A stretch of 64,000 bases of DNA from Ruminococcus sp. (lineage in GTDB: Bacteria; Bacillota; Clostridia; Oscillospirales; Ruminococcaceae), in the NCBI GenBank assembly GCA_017475555.1, contig JAFVFL010000016.1, positions 1 through 64,000 of the forward strand. Reading direction: 5' to 3'. Below the pieces are notes generated by a model. It did not search any database. It was not told the DNA's origin and was given only the letters and a program-made list of their open reading frames with translations. Below, one piece after another: positions 1 through 8,573 of this stretch (position 1 is the first letter of the stretch; every line of letters begins with the position of its first letter). Position numbers and translations under genes: made by a program.

Positions 1-117
1 AAGAAGTTCATTAGTTACATTCAACACTGGATGAACAATTACCCAAGGAAAAAGTTTAACTGGCTTTCTCCTTTTGATGTGTCACTTTCACTAAACCTCT
101 CACCTAATCTTTGGTGA
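1..117 (+). pseudogene. 3' end of an IS30-like transposase (cut by window edge)
   Basis: Frame 1 is open from the first base to a TGA at 115-117. The 38 residues include YPRKKFNWLSPFDV, which resembles the C-terminal 'N..PRK.L...TP' signature of IS30-family DDE transposases. Only the tail is visible, so whether the element is complete cannot be told. No terminal inverted repeat could be fixed in 118-165. AT-rich composition differs from the genes that follow, as expected for a mobile element. Confidence 0.55.
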
Positions 118-164
118 CATTTTATATTGCAATTTTCATCCCCGTGAATTAATGATAGTTTCTA

Positions 165-193
165 TTGACAAATCATATATTTTTTGGTATAAT
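165..193 (+). promoter_or_regulatory. Sigma-A promoter of the GH43 gene
   Basis: TTGACA at 165-170 and TATAAT at 188-193 with a 17-nt spacer, a perfect consensus. It lies between the transposase stop and the GH43 start, so part of it could belong to the right end of the insertion sequence. Confidence 0.8.
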
Positions 194-231
194 ATATAAA
201 TGTATAAAAGTGAAAGAGGAAGTTGTTATCC

Positions 232-1716
232 ATGATATATAAAAATCCAGTGCTGAGCGGATTCTATCCGGATCCGAGCGTTTGCAGAGCCGATGACAGA
301 TATCCGGGAAAATATTTTATGGTTTGCAGCAGCTTTCAGTATTTCCCCGGTGTTCCGCTGTTTGAGAGTGAAGATCTTGTCAACTGGAGACAGATAGGCA
401 ATATCCTTAGCCGTGAAAGCCAGCTGCTGCTTGACGGTGCACAAAGCTCGGCAGGTATATTTGCACCCACTATACGCTATTATAATGGTGTATTTTACAT
501 GGTGACGACGAATACCACCACAAACCGGAATTTCTATGTGTATACCGATGATATTTACGGCGAGTGGTCTGAGCCGGTGAACGTTGAGCAGGACGGTATC
601 GACCCGTCGCTGTACTTTGAGGACGGACACGCATATTTCATGTCCAATGGTACAGACGATCACGGAGATCATGGTGTAGTTCAGTGCGAAATAGATATCC
701 GCACGGGAAAAAAGCTGTCAGACAGCAGTACACTATGGCACGGCTCAGGCGGAAGATTCCTCGAATCACCGCACCTTTACAGGATAGGCGGCTGGTATTA
801 CCTGATGGCGGCTGAGGGCGGCACTGAGTACGGGCATATGATAACGTGTGCAAGGAGCAGGCTGCTCTGGGGTGAGTACGAGAGCTGTCCGTTCAATCCG
901 GTACTGACAAATCGGAATCTCGGTGGATTTGAGATACAGGGTGTCGGGCACGGCGACCTGATACAGAAGCAGGATACCGGTGAATGGTTCGTTATACACC
1001 TTGGTTTCAGACAGATCGGTCAGTGGGCGACATATCATCATATCGGCAGAGAGGTCTTTATGTCTCCGGTGAAGTTCAATGATGACGGCTGGTTCACAGT
1101 CGGTAAGAATGGCACGACTGCATCTGAATTTGAGATACAGGGGAGCTTTGAGCAGAAGCCGTGCAGGTCTGCGGGCTTTGCGGACAAGCTTGACTGGCTG
1201 TATATACGCAGGAACGCTCCGGAATGCTATGAGCTTTCTGACGAGAGATTCATACTTCATGGTACTGAGCAGACGCTTGATATGATGTATCCGACTTTCG
1301 TAGGTATACGTCAGACCGGGCTTTGCGGCAGCTGTGAGTGCAGCGTCAAGGTAAGCTCCGGCGAGGGCGGTATCACGCTGTATATGGACGAGCAGCACCA
1401 CCATGAGCTTGCTGTACGCAGGACTGAAAACGGCTTTGAGGCTATACTCAGGCTGAATATAGGAGATGCGAAATATATCCGCAGCAGCGTTCCGCTTTGT
1501 TCGGATACGGCACAGCTGCACATTGATTTTTCAAACTATGTATACACGTTCTCGGTGATCGATGCAAAGACCGGAGTCAGAAGCGGTCTTGGCACGGCTC
1601 AGACGAGGTACCTTTCAACAGAGGTAGCCGGAGGATTTACCGGAGTTATCATTGGTCTTTATTCGCAGGGCAGCGGCTCTTCTTCGGAGTTTACAGATTT
1701 CCGCTGCGAATACTGA
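232..1716 (+). CDS. Glycoside hydrolase family 43 (beta-xylosidase / arabinofuranosidase type)
   Basis: A 494-residue protein with a GH43 five-bladed propeller in the first ~300 residues and a beta-sandwich domain after ~315, as in xylan-side-chain exo-enzymes. Visible motifs are YPDPS near residue 12 (general-base Asp14), GIDPSLY near 125 (pKa-modulating Asp) and ESPHLY near 180 (general-acid Glu). There is no signal peptide, so it probably acts on imported xylo-oligosaccharides in the cytoplasm. The ATG at 232 is chosen because AAAGAGGAAG (213-222) is well spaced for it; the TTG at 223 lies on that site. Substrate (xylose versus arabinose linkage) cannot be settled from sequence. Confidence 0.88.
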   Translation: MIYKNPVLSGFYPDPSVCRADDRYPGKYFMVCSSFQYFPGVPLFESEDLVNWRQIGNILSRESQLLLDGAQSSAGIFAPTIRYYNGVFYMVTTNTTTNRNFYVYTDDIYGEWSEPVNVEQDGIDPSLYFEDGHAYFMSNGTDDHGDHGVVQCEIDIRTGKKLSDSSTLWHGSGGRFLESPHLYRIGGWYYLMAAEGGTEYGHMITCARSRLLWGEYESCPFNPVLTNRNLGGFEIQGVGHGDLIQKQDTGEWFVIHLGFRQIGQWATYHHIGREVFMSPVKFNDDGWFTVGKNGTTASEFEIQGSFEQKPCRSAGFADKLDWLYIRRNAPECYELSDERFILHGTEQTLDMMYPTFVGIRQTGLCGSCECSVKVSSGEGGITLYMDEQHHHELAVRRTENGFEAILRLNIGDAKYIRSSVPLCSDTAQLHIDFSNYVYTFSVIDAKTGVRSGLGTAQTRYLSTEVAGGFTGVIIGLYSQGSGSSSEFTDFRCEY

Positions 1717-1743
1717 TATATATTGAATTACGGAGGAATTGAA

Positions 1744-2097
1744 ATGGCACAGAAATTTTTCACTGACGGCAGCAATATCCTTGCACTTGTGAGCGGAGAC
1801 GGCGAGCTTGGCACACTGAAGGAGCTCAGAGCCGGAACGACTGATGCAGCCACAGAGAAGCACGTACCGGTCTACGAGACAGCTAACGGAGTATGTACAG
1901 TCAAGATCGGCTCTGCCGCTCACCCGATGCTTGAGGAGCACAGCATAAACTGGGTGGTCGTTGTTACAAACAAGGGTACATATACAAAGTACCTTGCTCC
2001 CGGAACTGAGCCTGCTGCACGCTTTCTTCTTGACGAGGACGAGACAGTAGAGAACGTATTTGAGTACTGCAATCTCCATAAGCTCTGGAAGGCATGA
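1744..2097 (+). CDS. Superoxide reductase, iron-free N-terminal domain (class III-like)
   Basis: A 117-residue protein that reduces superoxide to peroxide in anaerobes. The catalytic Fe(His)4Cys centre is complete: EKHVPV (Glu38, His40), HPM (His60), EHSINW (His66) and YCNLH (Cys109, His112). Residues 1-30 align in layout with the desulforedoxin domain of desulfoferrodoxin but have none of its four Cys, so the first iron centre is absent, as in Treponema-type enzymes. The ATG at 1744 follows GGAGG (1732-1736) by 7 nt. It is 27 nt after GH43 and probably co-transcribed with it. Confidence 0.88.
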   Translation: MAQKFFTDGSNILALVSGDGELGTLKELRAGTTDAATEKHVPVYETANGVCTVKIGSAAHPMLEEHSINWVVVVTNKGTYTKYLAPGTEPAARFLLDEDETVENVFEYCNLHKLWKA

Positions 2098-2105
2098 TGA
2101 AACAC

Positions 2106-2144
2106 AGGGCTGCACCGCCTGGTGCAGCCCTATTCGGTTTTTTT
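2106..2144. terminator. Intrinsic terminator, shared by convergent genes
   Basis: Perfect 11-bp stem 2106-2116 / 2121-2131 with loop GCCT, then a seven-T run at 2138-2144. It ends the rightward GH43-SOR unit. The stop codon of the leftward lipoprotein gene uses the last T. Confidence 0.8.
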
Positions 2145-3295
2145 CAGCTGTTTCCGTAAAGTGCATAGCCATTTGCGGTTGAGTCTCTGACGAGCTGTAT
2201 CTCTCTTTCAAGTACAGTCGGGTCATCGAGCCATTCATTCTCTCCTGCTGTACCAGCCCATATATCCTCCTGACCCTGCTTGTACTCTGCAAGCCCTATC
2301 ACCAGCTGTACTGTGCTGCTCTCAGTGAGAGCCTCCCATTGCCGGAGAGTCGGCTCAAAGGGACAGGTCTCGTTGAGAAATCCGAAGTATATCTGCGGAA
2401 CGATATAATCGCAGTAACCGGGAATGCCGCTCCATAGCCGGACGTCCGCATATTGCTTTGAGTAGTCGGCGTTGATATTTCCCTGAGGACTTATCCCGAA
2501 AATGATACCCTCATCATAGCTGTGAACAGTATCGTAAAGCTCTTTTACCATTGCTGTGCAGTTTTCAGTTCTCCATGCTGAAAGGTCACTGCTGCCGGAG
2601 CTTTCAAATTCTGCATGGTCAAACTCAGTATCCGTTGTGGGATAGAAATAGTCATCAATATGGATTCCGTCCGGGTGATATTTTTCGATTATCTCAGCGG
2701 TGCAGCGGCAGATCAGCTCCCTTGCCTCCGGATATGACGGGTCAAGATACCACCTGTCTCCGACTGTCTTGATACAGCCGCAGCTGCTGTCCTCAGCCCA
2801 TTGTCTGAGTATGAAGCTCTCCGGCATTGCCATCATCTGTCCGGTAGTCTGACACCGGAGCGGATTTATCCACGCATGGGCGGAAAGACCGGTATCATGG
2901 GCTTCTTCAATCATGATCGCAAGCGGATCATAGTCTCCGTCAAGGTATGTGCCGGGCGGGAAGATATCTGACTGGTAGTATGCGTCACCGCATGGGTGAA
3001 CATGGAGATAAACAGTATTCACTCCCTCTGCGGCGGCTGACCTGAAACGTTCACGGATATTCCGGCGGAATTCCTCTTCCGTGCAGCCCTGCATATAATC
3101 AGCAAAGTGCATATAAGGAAACCAACGCCCGACCTGATAGCTGTAATTTAGTGCAGTGCTGTCCGGCTTGTCCAGATAAAGCTGCTCCTCACCCTGAATA
3201 TATGACTCAGGCATATCTCCCTGAATATCACCGTATTGCGGAGCAGTACACCCGGTAAGCATAAGTATTCCCAGAATAATACATATCCTTTTCAT
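2144..3295 (-). CDS. GHL10-type (glycosyl hydrolase-like 10, YngK-like) lipoprotein
   Basis: A 383-residue predicted lipoprotein: a short hydrophobic leader ending in the lipobox LTGC (Cys about 15) places it on the outer face of the membrane. The rest is a TIM-barrel-like domain of the GHL10/DUF187 kind, with VYLHVHPCGDAYY, HAWINPLR, a DGIHIDDYFYP strand carrying likely catalytic acids, FGISPQGN and DYIVPQIYFGF. Family members are linked to cell-wall or polysaccharide hydrolysis but substrates are mostly unknown. The ATG at 3295 has GAGGTGAGG just upstream; the longer reading frame to 3328 would bury the signal peptide. Confidence 0.82.
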   Translation of the reverse strand: MKRICIILGILMLTGCTAPQYGDIQGDMPESYIQGEEQLYLDKPDSTALNYSYQVGRWFPYMHFADYMQGCTEEEFRRNIRERFRSAAAEGVNTVYLHVHPCGDAYYQSDIFPPGTYLDGDYDPLAIMIEEAHDTGLSAHAWINPLRCQTTGQMMAMPESFILRQWAEDSSCGCIKTVGDRWYLDPSYPEARELICRCTAEIIEKYHPDGIHIDDYFYPTTDTEFDHAEFESSGSSDLSAWRTENCTAMVKELYDTVHSYDEGIIFGISPQGNINADYSKQYADVRLWSGIPGYCDYIVPQIYFGFLNETCPFEPTLRQWEALTESSTVQLVIGLAEYKQGQEDIWAGTAGENEWLDDPTVLEREIQLVRDSTANGYALYGNS

Positions 3296-3340
3296 TTTCC
3301 TCACCTCAACAATGATTATATGCACCATAAATTAAGATTA

Positions 3341-3369
3341 TTTCAAGAAATTGCGGATATTATTATAAT
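3341..3369 (+). promoter_or_regulatory. Possible promoter of the MBL lipoprotein gene
   Basis: TATAAT at 3364-3369 with a weak -35 TTTCAA at 3341-3346 and a 17-nt spacer. Only three of six -35 bases match, so this is tentative. Confidence 0.4.
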
Positions 3370-3400
3370 TGACAGAATATACCAATAAGGAGATGATAGT

Positions 3401-4249
3401 ATGGATCACAGAAAATTTATCAGAAGAGCAATATCAGCTCTTACGGCAGCGGCGGTATTTCTGCCGTGTGGCGGCTGTCAGAAAGGTGAAGGAGATACAG
3501 TTTCTGATACACTTTTGACGGTAACGTTTCTTGACGTAGGAAAGGCGGACGCAATTATCCTGCACTCAGATAATTCAACAGTCCTGATAGACTGCGGAGA
3601 AAAGGGCGATGGCAAGGATATTCTCGCAAGACTGGAGGAACAGGACATAACGGCGGTCGATTATATGATAATCACACATTTTGACAAGGACCATGTCGGC
3701 GGTGCGGCAAAGGTGATAAACAATATTGAGGTGAGGAACGTGCTTACTCCCGATTACGAAAAGGAGAGCGAGGAAATGGACAAATTCCTCAATGCACTCA
3801 ACAATACAGGAACGCCGCAGCAGAAGCTCACCGAGGATATTTCCTTTACTCTCGACAACATCAGCTATACCGTTTACGCCCCTCTGCTTACGGATTACGG
3901 CAAGAATGACGAGAATGATTTCTCTCTTGTGACAAAGGCAGTCTGCGGCGAAAATACGCTTCTTTTCACAGGAGATGCAATGGAGCAGCGGCTTGCTGAG
4001 ATAATGGATATCGGGGAATGTACGCTGCTCAAGGTGCCGTATCACGGCAGGAAGATAGACAATCACTCAGAATTTCTTGACGCAGTAAAGCCGAAATGTG
4101 CGGTCGTGTGTACTTCCGTTGAGGATATCGCCTCAAGCGTGTGGGAGCTGCTCAGCAGCAAGGGCATAGCCTCCTATGCGACCTGCTATAACGGCACAAT
4201 AACGGCAGAATGTGACGGAAAGAATATAAGCATAACAAAGGAAAAATAA
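3401..4249 (+). CDS. Metallo-beta-lactamase-fold lipoprotein (ComEC C-terminal-domain-like)
   Basis: A 282-residue exported protein with an N-terminal signal and a probable lipidated Cys26 (PCGGC; not an ideal lipobox). The mature part is a metallo-beta-lactamase fold: FLDVGKADAIIL, THFDKDHVGG (metal-binding HxDxDH form typical of stand-alone ComEC-type MBL proteins), LLFTGDAM and VPYHG. Such proteins are proposed nucleases or phosphodiesterases at the cell surface. RBS AAGGAGATG precedes the ATG. The ComEC of this window (13723-15822) has a degenerate domain of the same kind, so the two may be related functionally; that is inference. Confidence 0.8.
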   Translation: MDHRKFIRRAISALTAAAVFLPCGGCQKGEGDTVSDTLLTVTFLDVGKADAIILHSDNSTVLIDCGEKGDGKDILARLEEQDITAVDYMIITHFDKDHVGGAAKVINNIEVRNVLTPDYEKESEEMDKFLNALNNTGTPQQKLTEDISFTLDNISYTVYAPLLTDYGKNDENDFSLVTKAVCGENTLLFTGDAMEQRLAEIMDIGECTLLKVPYHGRKIDNHSEFLDAVKPKCAVVCTSVEDIASSVWELLSSKGIASYATCYNGTITAECDGKNISITKEK

Positions 4250-4253
4250 AATA

Positions 4254-4287
4254 ACGGCTGTATTCCGCAGAATACAGCCGTTTTTTT
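4254..4287. terminator. Bidirectional intrinsic terminator
   Basis: Perfect 12-bp stem 4254-4265 / 4270-4281 with loop CGCA, T-run 4281-4287 on the + strand and a T-rich tract on the other strand. It serves the MBL gene and the leftward TraG-like gene, whose TAA stop overlaps the T-run. Confidence 0.85.
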
Positions 4288-5806
4288 AGAACGGAACGCC
4301 GTCGTCGTCAAACAGGGAATCAAGGTTATCAGGGTCGAACAATGGATCATCATCATCGTTTGAGTCATCGCTGAAGGTAAGAAGATCATCGTCGATGACG
4401 TCATCGACGGAGATATCGTCATCATCGAGAGGATCCTCGAATGCGTCATCTGAGCTGTCATCTCCGAAATCGAACTCCTTGTCGATGAACTCCTCGAACT
4501 CTCCCCACTTGTCAAGCGTCATAACGTCCTCTTCAGTGTCACCGACCGGTATCTCAATGGAATAAGGACGTATCTTGTCGCAGAGCTGAGCCTTTTTGCC
4601 TCTTTCGATAATGTACGCTTTGTCGAGCGGCATACAGAGTATCCTCTGTACAGGCACATCAGCAAAGCATGAGATATATCTTGCGGTATTCAGGTCATTT
4701 CCGCCGAGGTAAAGGATATGGTCGCAGTTGCTGACGATCGTGGCAGCCGCAGCGTCCTGATACATCGTGTTGAGCTGAGTCAGGTTCTGGAGGATAAGGC
4801 TTACAGAGATCTCTCTTGAGCGGATAACCGAGATTATCTTGTCAAAATCCGGTACACGGGTATTTGTGGCGAAGTCGTCCATGATTATCCTGACGGGGAC
4901 AGCAAGCCGGCTGTCCGGATTCTTGTCAGCCTCACGGCACAGTGCCTGTATTACCTGGGTATAGAACAGGTTGTTGATCTTGTCAAACGTCCTGTCGGTA
5001 TCGCTGATATTAAGGAAGAGGGCTATCTTTCTCCTGCCGAGATCCTGAAGAAGAAAATCGCTATTTTCGCAGAACAGCCGCCTTGCCTCACGGAAATCGA
5101 ATATATTCAGTGCCGAGGATACGTACTGGGCGATACAGCCCCATGTTCGCTCCGCAGCGAGGACGCTTCTGAACATCATGTACTTCTTTCCGGCAAAGCT
5201 GTCCGGGTGCTTTTCAGTCCATTCCTCAAGGAACGGGACTACCGGAACGTTAGAGTCGCCGACTCTTCTTGTTGAAGAGCCTACAGCGGCGGAAAGCTGC
5301 TTGTACACCTCAACAACGGAGCCTAAGTTCTGCTTATCCTTCGGATAAGCCTCCTTGACATATGAAACGAGGCAGGCAACTACGCCCTTGGACGAATACT
5401 CCCAGAAGGGGTCGTCCGGTGTCGAGAAGTCCATGATAGCGTTGGATATCGTCATGATATCCTGCTCACGGAGATTTCCTGTACGCTCGTCGATAGAGAT
5501 ATATTCGAGCGGATTGTAAGGTGTAGACTTCTCCGGGTTCACAAGGTCTATCGTATAGATATCGAAGCCCTTCTGACGGAGTGCATATCCGAGCTTGCGG
5601 CTCAGATTCCGCTTGGTATCGGCGATAACGATGCTCTCCTGAGCCTGCATTATGTTCGGGATAACGTATCCTCCGGTCTTTCCTGCACCGGAGGGTCCGA
5701 GGATAAGGTCGTTATTGTTAAGACCTGTCTTGCGTGTGTCGTTTGAAACAAAATAGTCAGCCGAGAATACTCTGACGCTCTCTGTAGAGATATTGTTCTC
5801 CATCAT
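4286..5806 (-). CDS. TraG/VirD4-like type IV coupling ATPase, stand-alone
   Basis: A 506-residue P-loop ATPase of the TraG/TraD/VirD4 coupling-protein group: LILGPSGAGKTGGYVIPN (Walker A near residue 40), VIADTKRN, PYNPLEYI, a Walker B-like strand RIIMDDFATNTRVPDF and LILQNLTQL. Unlike typical coupling proteins there is no N-terminal membrane anchor, and the last ~70 residues are almost all Asp/Glu/Ser, a long acidic tail. No relaxase, mating-channel or recombinase gene is nearby. Its start overlaps the stop of the ClpP-like gene by 4 nt (ATGA), so the two are translationally coupled. Whether it moves DNA, protein or something else is unknown. Confidence 0.8.
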   Translation of the reverse strand: MMENNISTESVRVFSADYFVSNDTRKTGLNNNDLILGPSGAGKTGGYVIPNIMQAQESIVIADTKRNLSRKLGYALRQKGFDIYTIDLVNPEKSTPYNPLEYISIDERTGNLREQDIMTISNAIMDFSTPDDPFWEYSSKGVVACLVSYVKEAYPKDKQNLGSVVEVYKQLSAAVGSSTRRVGDSNVPVVPFLEEWTEKHPDSFAGKKYMMFRSVLAAERTWGCIAQYVSSALNIFDFREARRLFCENSDFLLQDLGRRKIALFLNISDTDRTFDKINNLFYTQVIQALCREADKNPDSRLAVPVRIIMDDFATNTRVPDFDKIISVIRSREISVSLILQNLTQLNTMYQDAAAATIVSNCDHILYLGGNDLNTARYISCFADVPVQRILCMPLDKAYIIERGKKAQLCDKIRPYSIEIPVGDTEEDVMTLDKWGEFEEFIDKEFDFGDDSSDDAFEDPLDDDDISVDDVIDDDLLTFSDDSNDDDDPLFDPDNLDSLFDDDGVPF

Positions 5807-6417
5807 ATCACTCTCCCCTCATTATCTTCGCCGCCGACAGATGTGATGATACCTGTGGCAAGACCGAATTCAACAGCCTCCTCAGCACTGAAATAGCTGT
5901 CCTGTCTTGTCTTTGCCTGAACGCTCTTGAGCGGCTTTCCGGTACGCTCAGCGATTATCTCACAGAGCACCTTGCTTATCTTCCTGAGGTTTTCAAGATC
6001 CTCCTCGATCTCGTTCGGCTTTTTCCCCTCGTATGTAGCACCGCTGCCGGAGTAGTGGGGGTCGTGGATCATTATGCGTGAATGCGGCAGAAGCTCTCTC
6101 TTGTCCCCTGCGAGGAAGAGAATAGCCCCCATGCTCTCAGCACCGCTGACGCACACAGTCCTTACCGGCGAGGACATAAGGCGGATATAGTCGTATACTG
6201 CAAGTCCGTCATTTACTGAGCCGCCGGGACTATTGATGACGAGTGTGATCTCCTTGCCCGGCTCCTCAGACTCAAGGAACATAAGCTGCTTTACCAGCTC
6301 TACGGCGGATTCTCTGGTCACTGTCTCTGTGAGGAAGATAGTGCGTCTGCGCATAAGCTCGTCCTCAATGGAAATGAAACGTGTACCATCGGCGGTCTCT
6401 CTTACGATATTCGGCAT
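5803..6417 (-). CDS. ClpP-like serine protease
   Basis: A 204-residue ClpP-family protein. The triad can be traced: Ser95 (GAESMGA; housekeeping ClpP usually reads QAASMGA), His118 (RIMIHDPHYSG; usually HQPLGG) and Asp173 (TRQDSYFSAEEA). Oxyanion-strand motif INSPGGSV is present. The divergence near Ser and His suggests an accessory ClpP, not the housekeeping one, and no ClpX/ClpA gene is adjacent. The ATG at 6417 is favoured by AAAGGAG 8 nt upstream. First gene of a two-gene unit with the TraG-like ATPase, a pairing I cannot match to a described system. Confidence 0.85.
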   Translation of the reverse strand: MPNIVRETADGTRFISIEDELMRRRTIFLTETVTRESAVELVKQLMFLESEEPGKEITLVINSPGGSVNDGLAVYDYIRLMSSPVRTVCVSGAESMGAILFLAGDKRELLPHSRIMIHDPHYSGSGATYEGKKPNEIEEDLENLRKISKVLCEIIAERTGKPLKSVQAKTRQDSYFSAEEAVEFGLATGIITSVGGEDNEGRVI

Positions 6418-6486
6418 AGCAATAGCTCCTTTCTGCCCGGTATACAGCCGGGGCTGCGGCATAGGTCGGTTTTTGTCGTATTTTTC

Positions 6487-6515
6487 ATTTTAACACAACC
6501 GCAGACGGTTGTCAA
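6487..6515 (-). promoter_or_regulatory. Promoter of the clpP-like/traG-like operon with embedded inverted repeat
   Basis: On the minus strand TTGACA (6515-6510), 17-nt spacer, TAAAAT (6492-6487). Between and overlapping the boxes lies the inverted repeat ACAACCG-caga-CGGTTGT (6495-6512), well placed for a repressor. Another 8-bp inverted repeat, AACAAAAT-cacgc-ATTTTGTT, lies at 6541-6561. Confidence 0.7.
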
Positions 6516-6613
6516 TAGTTGTAAAAAATATTTCTTATTTAACAAAATCACGCATTTTGTTGAGCGTATGAGTATTTTTTTCTTTCCGTGTCAAAAAAAT
6601 TTGCGTCAGGTTG

Positions 6614-6642
6614 TTGCAAAATCACGGATAATGTAGTATAAT
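6614..6642 (+). promoter_or_regulatory. Promoter of asnB
   Basis: TTGCAA (6614-6619), 17-nt spacer, TATAAT (6637-6642), 40 nt before the asnB start. Confidence 0.7.
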
Positions 6643-6681
6643 ATTCTGGGATATAAAAGGATATACTTAGGAGGAATGCTC

Positions 6682-8553
6682 ATGTGCGGTATAGTCGGAT
6701 TCACAAACCATATAGATGACTCGAATGCAGTCATCGGAAGGATGATGGACAGGATACGCCACCGTGGACCAGATGCTGAGGGAAAGTATATTGATGAGGA
6801 CATCGCTCTCGGTCACAGACGGCTCAGTATCATTGATGTAAGCTCAAGCGGCGACCAGCCCATCTTCAGTGAGGACGGCTCGCTTGTCATAGTCTTCAAC
6901 GGAGAGATATATAATTATCGCAGTATCCGTGACAGGCTCATTGACAAGGGATACAAATTCAGGACAAAGACCGATACGGAGGTGCTTGTCCACGGTTACG
7001 CTGAGTACGGCGAGAAGCTGCTTGGAATGCTCAGGGGTATGTTCGCATTCGTGATATGGGATAAGAAGAAAAAGGAGCTCTTCGGGGCGAGGGATTTCTT
7101 CGGGATAAAGCCGCTTTACTATGCAGAAATGAGCGGCACATTCATGTTCGGCTCGGAGATAAAGAGCTTTCTGGAGCACCCGCATTTCAAAAAGGAGCTG
7201 AATACAGCCGCACTGGAGAATTACCTTACGTTCCAGTATTCTGCGGCAGACGAGACGTTCTTCAAGGGTGTCTTCAAGCTCCCTGCGGCACACTGGTTCA
7301 GGTATAAGGACGGCTCGCTCACTATAAAAAGATACTGGGACGTACATTTCAGACCCGATGGAAAGCCTGAGCTTGACGAGTGGGTTGAGCGTATATCCGA
7401 CACGTTCCACGATTCAGTCGAGGCACACAAGATAGCTGACGTTGAGGTGGGCTCGTTCCTTTCAAGCGGTGTGGATTCAAGCTATGTTGCTGCGGTCGCT
7501 GACGTTGACAAAACGTTCACAGTCGGCTTCGGCAAGGACGAAAAGTATAACGAGATAGGCTGGGCGAAGAATTTTTCAAAGGCGATAGGCAAGGAGAACA
7601 CCAGCAAGGTCATCTCACCGGAGGAGTACTGGGGCAGTATTCCGATGATACAGTATCACATGGACGAGCCGCTTGCAGACCCGTCGGCGGTCGCACTGTA
7701 TTTCGTCTGCAATATCGCTTCGGATAAGCTGAAGGTCGTTCTCTCCGGCGAGGGAGCTGATGAGATATTCGGCGGATATAATGTATACAGCGACCCGGAC
7801 GGCACGCTCTATGACAAGCTGCCGAGAGCGGTAAAGCGGGGGATAGGCAGCATCGCTGCAAAGCTCCCGGCAAAGAGGGGAGTTAATTTCTTCGTCCGCA
7901 AGGGCAGGGACGTTGAGGAGAGGTTTATCGGAAACGCCTATATGTTCACACCGGAGCAGCGGAAGGCACTGCTCAGGATCAGGACTGACGCTCCTGAGCC
8001 GCAGGCTCTTACAAAGCCGTTTTACGACAGGGTAAAGGGCAGCGATGATGTAACGAAAATGCAGTATCTCGACCTGCATATGTGGATGGCAGGGGATATA
8101 CTCCTCAAAGCCGACAAGATGAGCATGGCTAATTCGCTTGAGCTGAGAGTGCCGTTTCTCGATAAGGAGATAATGGCACTTGCAGAGCAGATACCTACAA
8201 AGTACAGAGTGACTCACAGCAAGGGTACAGACGAGACTAAATATATAACAAAGTATGCTATGCGGCTTGCCGCAAAGAAAGACACGCCGAAGCAGACTGC
8301 AAAGACTGCCGCAAAGAAGAAGCTCGGATTCCCGGTACCGATAAGGGTATGGCTCAGGGAAGAGCAATATTATAATGTGGTACGCAGTGCATTCGAGAGC
8401 GACAGTGCAAAGCAGTTCTTCAACACCGCACCCCTGATAAAGCTGCTCGACGATCACAGGTCGGGAAAAGCAGACAACAGCCGGAGGATATGGACAGTTT
8501 ATATTTTCCTCGTATGGTACAAAGTCTACTTTGAAAACAACGGAAGCTACTGA
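6682..8553 (+). CDS. asnB: Asparagine synthase (glutamine-hydrolysing)
   Basis: A 623-residue class II glutamine amidotransferase fused to an ATP-pyrophosphatase synthetase. It makes asparagine from aspartate, glutamine and ATP. The protein starts MCGIVGF, so Cys2 becomes the N-terminal nucleophile after Met removal; this selects the ATG at 6682 over the one at 6676, which abuts the AGGAGG site. Other motifs: RGPDAEG, FNGEIYN, FSSGVDSS-type P-loop (LSSGVDSSYVA near residue 260) and VLSGEGADEIFGGY. pyrB follows 20 nt later, so aspartate-using nitrogen genes are grouped. Confidence 0.95.
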   Translation: MCGIVGFTNHIDDSNAVIGRMMDRIRHRGPDAEGKYIDEDIALGHRRLSIIDVSSSGDQPIFSEDGSLVIVFNGEIYNYRSIRDRLIDKGYKFRTKTDTEVLVHGYAEYGEKLLGMLRGMFAFVIWDKKKKELFGARDFFGIKPLYYAEMSGTFMFGSEIKSFLEHPHFKKELNTAALENYLTFQYSAADETFFKGVFKLPAAHWFRYKDGSLTIKRYWDVHFRPDGKPELDEWVERISDTFHDSVEAHKIADVEVGSFLSSGVDSSYVAAVADVDKTFTVGFGKDEKYNEIGWAKNFSKAIGKENTSKVISPEEYWGSIPMIQYHMDEPLADPSAVALYFVCNIASDKLKVVLSGEGADEIFGGYNVYSDPDGTLYDKLPRAVKRGIGSIAAKLPAKRGVNFFVRKGRDVEERFIGNAYMFTPEQRKALLRIRTDAPEPQALTKPFYDRVKGSDDVTKMQYLDLHMWMAGDILLKADKMSMANSLELRVPFLDKEIMALAEQIPTKYRVTHSKGTDETKYITKYAMRLAAKKDTPKQTAKTAAKKKLGFPVPIRVWLREEQYYNVVRSAFESDSAKQFFNTAPLIKLLDDHRSGKADNSRRIWTVYIFLVWYKVYFENNGSY

Positions 8554-8573
8554 AAAAACGGAGGTAAAAAGCC

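Noticed and set aside
4286..6417. Part of a conjugative element or prophage
   Set aside because: No relaxase, integrase, mating-channel or structural phage genes are seen on either side; flanks are housekeeping metabolism.
6541..6561. Hairpin AACAAAAT-cacgc-ATTTTGTT as a terminator
   Set aside because: No T-run follows on either strand and it lies between divergent promoters; at most a protein-binding site.
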